In this document: positions 60,678 to 64,000 of the stretch, one piece after another
Layout of the letters: every line of letters starts with the position of its first letter
How positions within the stretch are numbered: the stretch's first letter is position 1
Origin: Bacteroidales bacterium
GTDB lineage: Bacteria > Bacteroidota > Bacteroidia > Bacteroidales > UBA3663
NCBI GenBank assembly: GCA_017618715.1
Contig: JAFZTS010000012.1
Coordinates: forward strand, 1-64,000
Direction: 5' to 3'
DNA: 64,000 bases
Made by a program: the position numbers and the translations under genes
Notes under the pieces: generated by a model
The model's input: only the letters and a program-made list of their open reading frames with translations
Told to the model about the DNA's origin: nothing
Databases searched by the model: none

Positions 60678-63206
60678 TTACTTTTTCTTGCTTATCAAGT
60701 CGCGCAGACGACCGAACAGGCCAGTCTTTTTCTGCACTTCTTCGTTATAGCCGTAACCATAACCATACCGATAGCCATAACCGTAGCCGTAACCATAGCC
60801 GTAGCCATAACTATAACCATATTTTGCCTTGCGACTCGACATCTGGACATCGTTCAAGATGATCGAAACATTTTTCAGTTTATCCGCCTTCACAGCCGCC
60901 TCAATCTCATTGATGAAGCGCAGGTCTGACTTGCCTGAACGTACCACGTAGATATTGCGATCAACGTGCTTGTTGAGCGTCATCGGATCGGCAATCACCA
61001 GATATGGAGGAGAATCGAGGATGATATAATCATAAGCCTCACGCAATTTGGAGATAAGGATGCCGAATCGCTCACTCGACAACAACTCATTGGGATTGGG
61101 TGGTACGCCACCCTTGAGCAACAGATCAAGCCCTGGGAATTCCTTGATAGGCACGATTGTCTGATGCCAATCGTCCAGTTCGCCGCTCAAATAATTCGAC
61201 AATCCGACCGATTGGTTGCGTGGCAGGTCGAACAGTCGGCGCTGACGTCCCTTGCGAAGGTCGGTCTCCACCAGTATCACCTTCTTGCCTATCGAACAAA
61301 GGCTGATGGCCACATTGGCCGAAACGAACGACTTGCCTTCGCCGGGAATGCTGGAAGTGAACTGCAGCACCTTGCCCGTCATGAAGCCGATATTGGTGCG
61401 AATCGTTCGCATGGCTTCCGACAATACCGACGATGAACCCGACGAACCTTCCTCGGCCATATCCGATGCCTTGAAGACGCGGCCTTCACGACGCGGAACA
61501 ACACCCAACAACGGCACACGTGTACGCGACACAATGTCGTCGGGATTCTGCACCTTGGTCTTCATCAGCATCAGAAGATAGACGATCAGCAAAGGCAAAA
61601 GGAAACCTATGACGAAGGCTACAAGAACCACCTGACGCTTGTTGGGACCCACCAGCACGGTATTGTTCTCAGGATATTCAACGACACGGGCAATATCCGG
61701 CTCAGCCACGATGGTGAGCATCGTCTCTTCACGTTTCTTCTGCAACAGCACATAAAGCGGCTCGATCACCGAACGTTCACGTTCGATCTGCGCCAGGTTG
61801 ATCTTCTGACCAGGCACGCTCGACAGGTAACCCTTCGAACGCCCCTGCTGACGTTCAAGTTCCGTACGCTGCAGCGTCAGGCTGGTCTTCTGGTTAGCTA
61901 CCGACTTCTCGATCACCGCCCTCAAGTCTGTGATCTGCTTGCTCAAGCGCTGTACCACGGGGCTATTCTCCGACGAACCGGCCAGCAGACGAGCACGTTC
62001 GATACATGCCGTGTTGTAGTTGGTGATAAAGCCGACGATCGAGGGGTCGCTCAGTCCCACGTTACTGGGCAGCACAGTATAAGGCTGATTCGACTTGAGT
62101 TCGTTAGCGATCATCTCAAGGAGGGTCAGTTGCACATCCACCTCCTGCAACTGCTGTTGGGCAGTCGCATCGGTATTGAGCGACAACTTGGCCTGCGAAT
62201 CCAGATCGACCATACGGTTCTTGGAACTGAATTGCTGGATGTTGCCCTCCACAGCCGAAAGCTGACCACTGAGGTTCTCCAGACGACTGTCGATAAACTC
62301 CATTGTCTTGGCGTTCGACGTCATGTAGTAGGTCTTGGTCAGCTCATTGTATTTCTCGATAGCCTTGGCCAAAACCTTCTCGGCACGCTCGGGGTGTATA
62401 TCACGCATCACCAGCTGAAGAATCGAACTGGTACTCATGCGCGAACTCTGGTCCTCCATCACCTCCACGCCTATCTGACGAGCAAGCTCACGGGCACGAG
62501 CCTGTGGAGAATAAAGCATGATGTAGTGCGAACCCGACATGAAGTAGTCGTAGGAATTGCCCTTGAAACGCGACATGGCCTCCTCCCAGAAGTTGAATCT
62601 CACGGTTCCCCAATTTCTAAGGGGAAGTTCTTCGCCGAAATGCACCACCTTGTCGGTGTAGAGGCTCTCGCCATCACTTCCGAACAGACGGCGCACGGAG
62701 ACTTTGAGCGAAGTTTTATCCACCACATCGTAGTCGATGCGGAACGTCGGGAGATTATTCAGGTTGATGCTGTCGCCAGCAATAAAGGTCATACGTACTT
62801 CCTGGGGCAACGTCTCACGATTGACCCAGTGGTTGCGAACAAAGTACCGCACATTAAGACCAAGCTCTTCGACAACAGCCTGCAACACCGGTGTTGATTT
62901 GATGATAATCTTCTCGTTGGTCAGACTGTTGTACGACTGCATGCCCGTCATGTCGGCTATGAACGACATCTGGGCACTGGATCCCATGCCGGCATTCTTG
63001 TCAGTGGTAACCATGACAAGGGCAGCACTGTGATAAGTCTTCGGCTTGACATAAAGATACACAGCCGCACAGCAGAGACAAACGAAGATGGAGAGGATGA
63101 TCCAATAGCGAAGTGCCCAAGTCAATTCAAGGATGGCACGCAGACTCAGACCACTGCCCGATTGCAGCTCGTCCTCCTCCTGCTCATTGATGATGTATTC
63201 ACTCAT
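60678..63206 (-). CDS. Wzc-like tyrosine autokinase for polysaccharide export
   Basis: A protein of 842 residues. The N-terminal Wzz domain with two flanking helices (WIILSIFVCLCCAAVYLYV at about 32-50; VVLVAFVIGFLLPLLIVYL at about 530) encloses a coiled-coil and GNVR-like region. The BY-kinase domain is at about 600-795: Walker A in IPGEGKS, Walker A' in VILVETDLRKGRQ and Walker B in YDYIILDSPP. Residues near 795-822 are a tyrosine cluster of Y-G dipeptides, the autophosphorylation tail. It should control capsule or exopolysaccharide chain length and export. The tRNA-Arg gene ends 28 bp upstream. Confidence 0.92.
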   Translation of the reverse strand: MSEYIINEQEEDELQSGSGLSLRAILELTWALRYWIILSIFVCLCCAAVYLYVKPKTYHSAALVMVTTDKNAGMGSSAQMSFIADMTGMQSYNSLTNEKIIIKSTPVLQAVVEELGLNVRYFVRNHWVNRETLPQEVRMTFIAGDSINLNNLPTFRIDYDVVDKTSLKVSVRRLFGSDGESLYTDKVVHFGEELPLRNWGTVRFNFWEEAMSRFKGNSYDYFMSGSHYIMLYSPQARARELARQIGVEVMEDQSSRMSTSSILQLVMRDIHPERAEKVLAKAIEKYNELTKTYYMTSNAKTMEFIDSRLENLSGQLSAVEGNIQQFSSKNRMVDLDSQAKLSLNTDATAQQQLQEVDVQLTLLEMIANELKSNQPYTVLPSNVGLSDPSIVGFITNYNTACIERARLLAGSSENSPVVQRLSKQITDLRAVIEKSVANQKTSLTLQRTELERQQGRSKGYLSSVPGQKINLAQIERERSVIEPLYVLLQKKREETMLTIVAEPDIARVVEYPENNTVLVGPNKRQVVLVAFVIGFLLPLLIVYLLMLMKTKVQNPDDIVSRTRVPLLGVVPRREGRVFKASDMAEEGSSGSSSVLSEAMRTIRTNIGFMTGKVLQFTSSIPGEGKSFVSANVAISLCSIGKKVILVETDLRKGRQRRLFDLPRNQSVGLSNYLSGELDDWHQTIVPIKEFPGLDLLLKGGVPPNPNELLSSERFGILISKLREAYDYIILDSPPYLVIADPMTLNKHVDRNIYVVRSGKSDLRFINEIEAAVKADKLKNVSIILNDVQMSSRKAKYGYSYGYGYGYGYGYGYRYGYGYGYNEEVQKKTGLFGRLRDLISKKK

Positions 63207-63234
63207 GTAATGTGCTATTGATCGATAAAAAAAG

Positions 63235-63306
63235 TACCCGGACTGGGAATCGAACCCAGATCAAAGGTTTAGGAAACCTCCGTTCTATCCGTTGAACTAT
63301 CCAGGC
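63235..63306 (-). tRNA. tRNA-Arg(CCT)
   Basis: A cloverleaf of 72 nt (no encoded CCA) on the minus strand. Acceptor GCCTGGA pairs with TCCGGGT (first pair G.T, one internal T.G). The anticodon stem-loop is GAGGT-TTCCTAA-ACCTT, with anticodon CCT at 63271-63273 (plus-strand AGG). The TpsiC arm contains GGTTCGATTCC. It reads the rare AGG codon. Confidence 0.9.
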
Positions 63307-63359
63307 AAAACCATGGGTTTGCAATGCATTTCGTGCATATATTACCCAATTTTGCGCGG

Positions 63360-63389
63360 CAAAGTTACAAAATAAATCAGAAAAACAAA
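63360..63389 (-). promoter_or_regulatory. Promoter of tRNA-Arg and probably wzc
   Basis: Minus-strand TAACTTTG (63360-63367) with TTTG 18 bp upstream (63386-63389), 53 bp before the tRNA. Confidence 0.55.
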
Positions 63390-63440
63390 AATATTTCGAA
63401 ATATTTCTGCCTAATATTTGCATATACCGACAATAATTCC

Positions 63441-63448
63441 TATTTTTG
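63441..63448 (+). promoter_or_regulatory. Promoter -7 box of ruvB
   Basis: TATTTTTG, 38 bp before the ruvB ATG. No clear TTTG about 20 bp upstream. Confidence 0.5.
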
Positions 63449-63486
63449 CAACCTAAATTTTCCCTTTGGTACCTACACATTAGAAT

Positions 63487-64000
63487 ATGACAGACGATTT
63501 CGATATAAGAGAAGCTTCCGAGCCTTCGAAGTCAGCCAGAGAGAAGGAGTTCGAGAAAGCCCTTCGCCCTCTCACTTTCGATGACTTCCAGGGACAAGAT
63601 AAGGTAAAGGAGAATCTGCGCATCTTCGTAAAAGCCGCCAAGATGCGTGGCGAATCGCTCGACCACACCCTCTTCCATGGCCCTCCCGGCCTCGGCAAGA
63701 CCACCCTTTCGAACATCATCGCCAACGAGCTGGGCGTGGGCTTCAAAGTCACGTCGGGTCCCGTATTGGACAAACCCGGCGATCTGGCCGGCCTGCTCAC
63801 TTCGCTCGACAAGAACGACGTGCTCTTCATCGATGAGATACATCGCCTCTCCCCCATCGTCGAGGAGTATCTCTATTCGGCCATGGAGGACTACCGCATC
63901 GACATCATGATCGACAAGGGGCCTGCTGCCCGCAGCATCCAGATCGACCTCAACCCGTTCACCTTGATAGGTGCCACCACACGCTCCGGCCTGCTCACAG
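63487..64000 (+). CDS. ruvB: Holliday-junction helicase RuvB (partial, cut by window end)
   Basis: The first 171 residues are present. Walker A GPPGLGKT is at 65-72, Walker B with [11 protein letters not shown] near 115-121, the following [20 protein letters not shown] and sensor-type [11 protein letters not shown]. It starts [12 protein letters not shown], and the conserved N-terminal [19 protein letters not shown] is complete. Hexameric motor that drives branch migration with RuvA. The C-terminal half lies beyond 64000. Confidence 0.95.
   Translation, partial: MTDDFDIREASEPSKSAREKEFEKALRPLTFDDFQGQDKVKENLRIFVKAAKMRGESLDHTLFHGPPGLGKTTLSNIIANELGVGFKVTSGPVLDKPGDLAGLLTSLDKNDVLFIDEIHRLSPIVEEYLYSAMEDYRIDIMIDKGPAARSIQIDLNPFTLIGATTRSGLLT

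Overview
The window reads as a chromosomal segment of a Bacteroidales bacterium, most likely of the Prevotella group. Four things point there: a type IX secretion (gliding/Por) operon in the order porP-gldK-gldL-gldM-gldN; Bacteroidetes-type promoters (TTTG, about 20 bp, TAnnTTTG) before many genes; a C10 streptopain/interpain-like cysteine protease; and several surface lipoproteins and glycoside hydrolases. Most of the sequence is of moderate G+C, except for one clearly AT-rich island at about 28.0-34.6 kb. No insertion sequence, integrase, prophage or CRISPR array was seen.

Layout. 0-5.7 kb, minus strand: an outer-membrane porin-like barrel, a secreted C10 protease with leucine-rich repeats, and glutamyl-Q tRNA(Asp) synthetase. 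5.8-12.5 kb, plus strand: the type IX secretion operon. 12.5-20.1 kb: an MFS transporter that overlaps a kelch-membrane-AraC regulator, then a large repeat-built surface protein with a sorting-like tail. 20.1-20.5 kb: a structured intergenic element. 20.5-26.5 kb: a TerB/DnaJ protein, a divergent sialidase-like secreted protein, CutC, and a transglutaminase-fold lipoprotein with a tandem SDY/SDH insert. 26.55-26.88 kb: eight tandem 41-42 bp palindromic units. 27-28.6 kb: an orphan lipoprotein and an orphan soluble protein.

28.7-34.3 kb, minus strand: a tight AT-rich operon of membrane proteins carrying zinc ribbons. It includes a protein with 13 DnaJ-type CxxCxGxG motifs. A small XRE-type regulator that is frameshifted at a T5 run heads the operon, and a second gene in it is also broken at a T5 run. 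I recognise no described system in it, and it is the best candidate for an undescribed one.

34.6-38.3 kb, minus strand: a SIMPL-domain protein, a second copy of the structured intergenic element, AzlD/AzlC amino-acid exporter subunits, a DUF2461 protein and a HAD phosphatase. 38.5-46.8 kb: a GH9 lipoprotein, a phosphoesterase, an SDR/acyl-CoA ligase pair, NAD synthetase and an outer-membrane beta-barrel. 46.9-54.4 kb: a GH42 beta-galactosidase, a membrane protein with its winged-helix regulator, and a GH43-GH115 pair suited to glucuronoxylan side-chain and backbone trimming. 54.6-58.1 kb: a DUF2795 protein, a methyltransferase-like protein, an M20 deacetylase/peptidase and release factor 2. 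58.2-63.3 kb, minus strand: tRNA-Arg(CCT), a Wzc-like tyrosine autokinase, a sodium-pumping decarboxylase beta subunit and a Sel1-repeat protein. The window ends inside ruvB.

How the parts fit. The secretion operon could export the C10 protease and the large repeat protein, both of which end in short Prevotella-type sorting tails. The glycoside hydrolases and barrels suit a polysaccharide-degrading gut or oral commensal. Two classes of short spacer repeats, with 9-bp and 7-bp periods, sit against start codons throughout the window. Function calls come from motifs and gene order; no database search was available.
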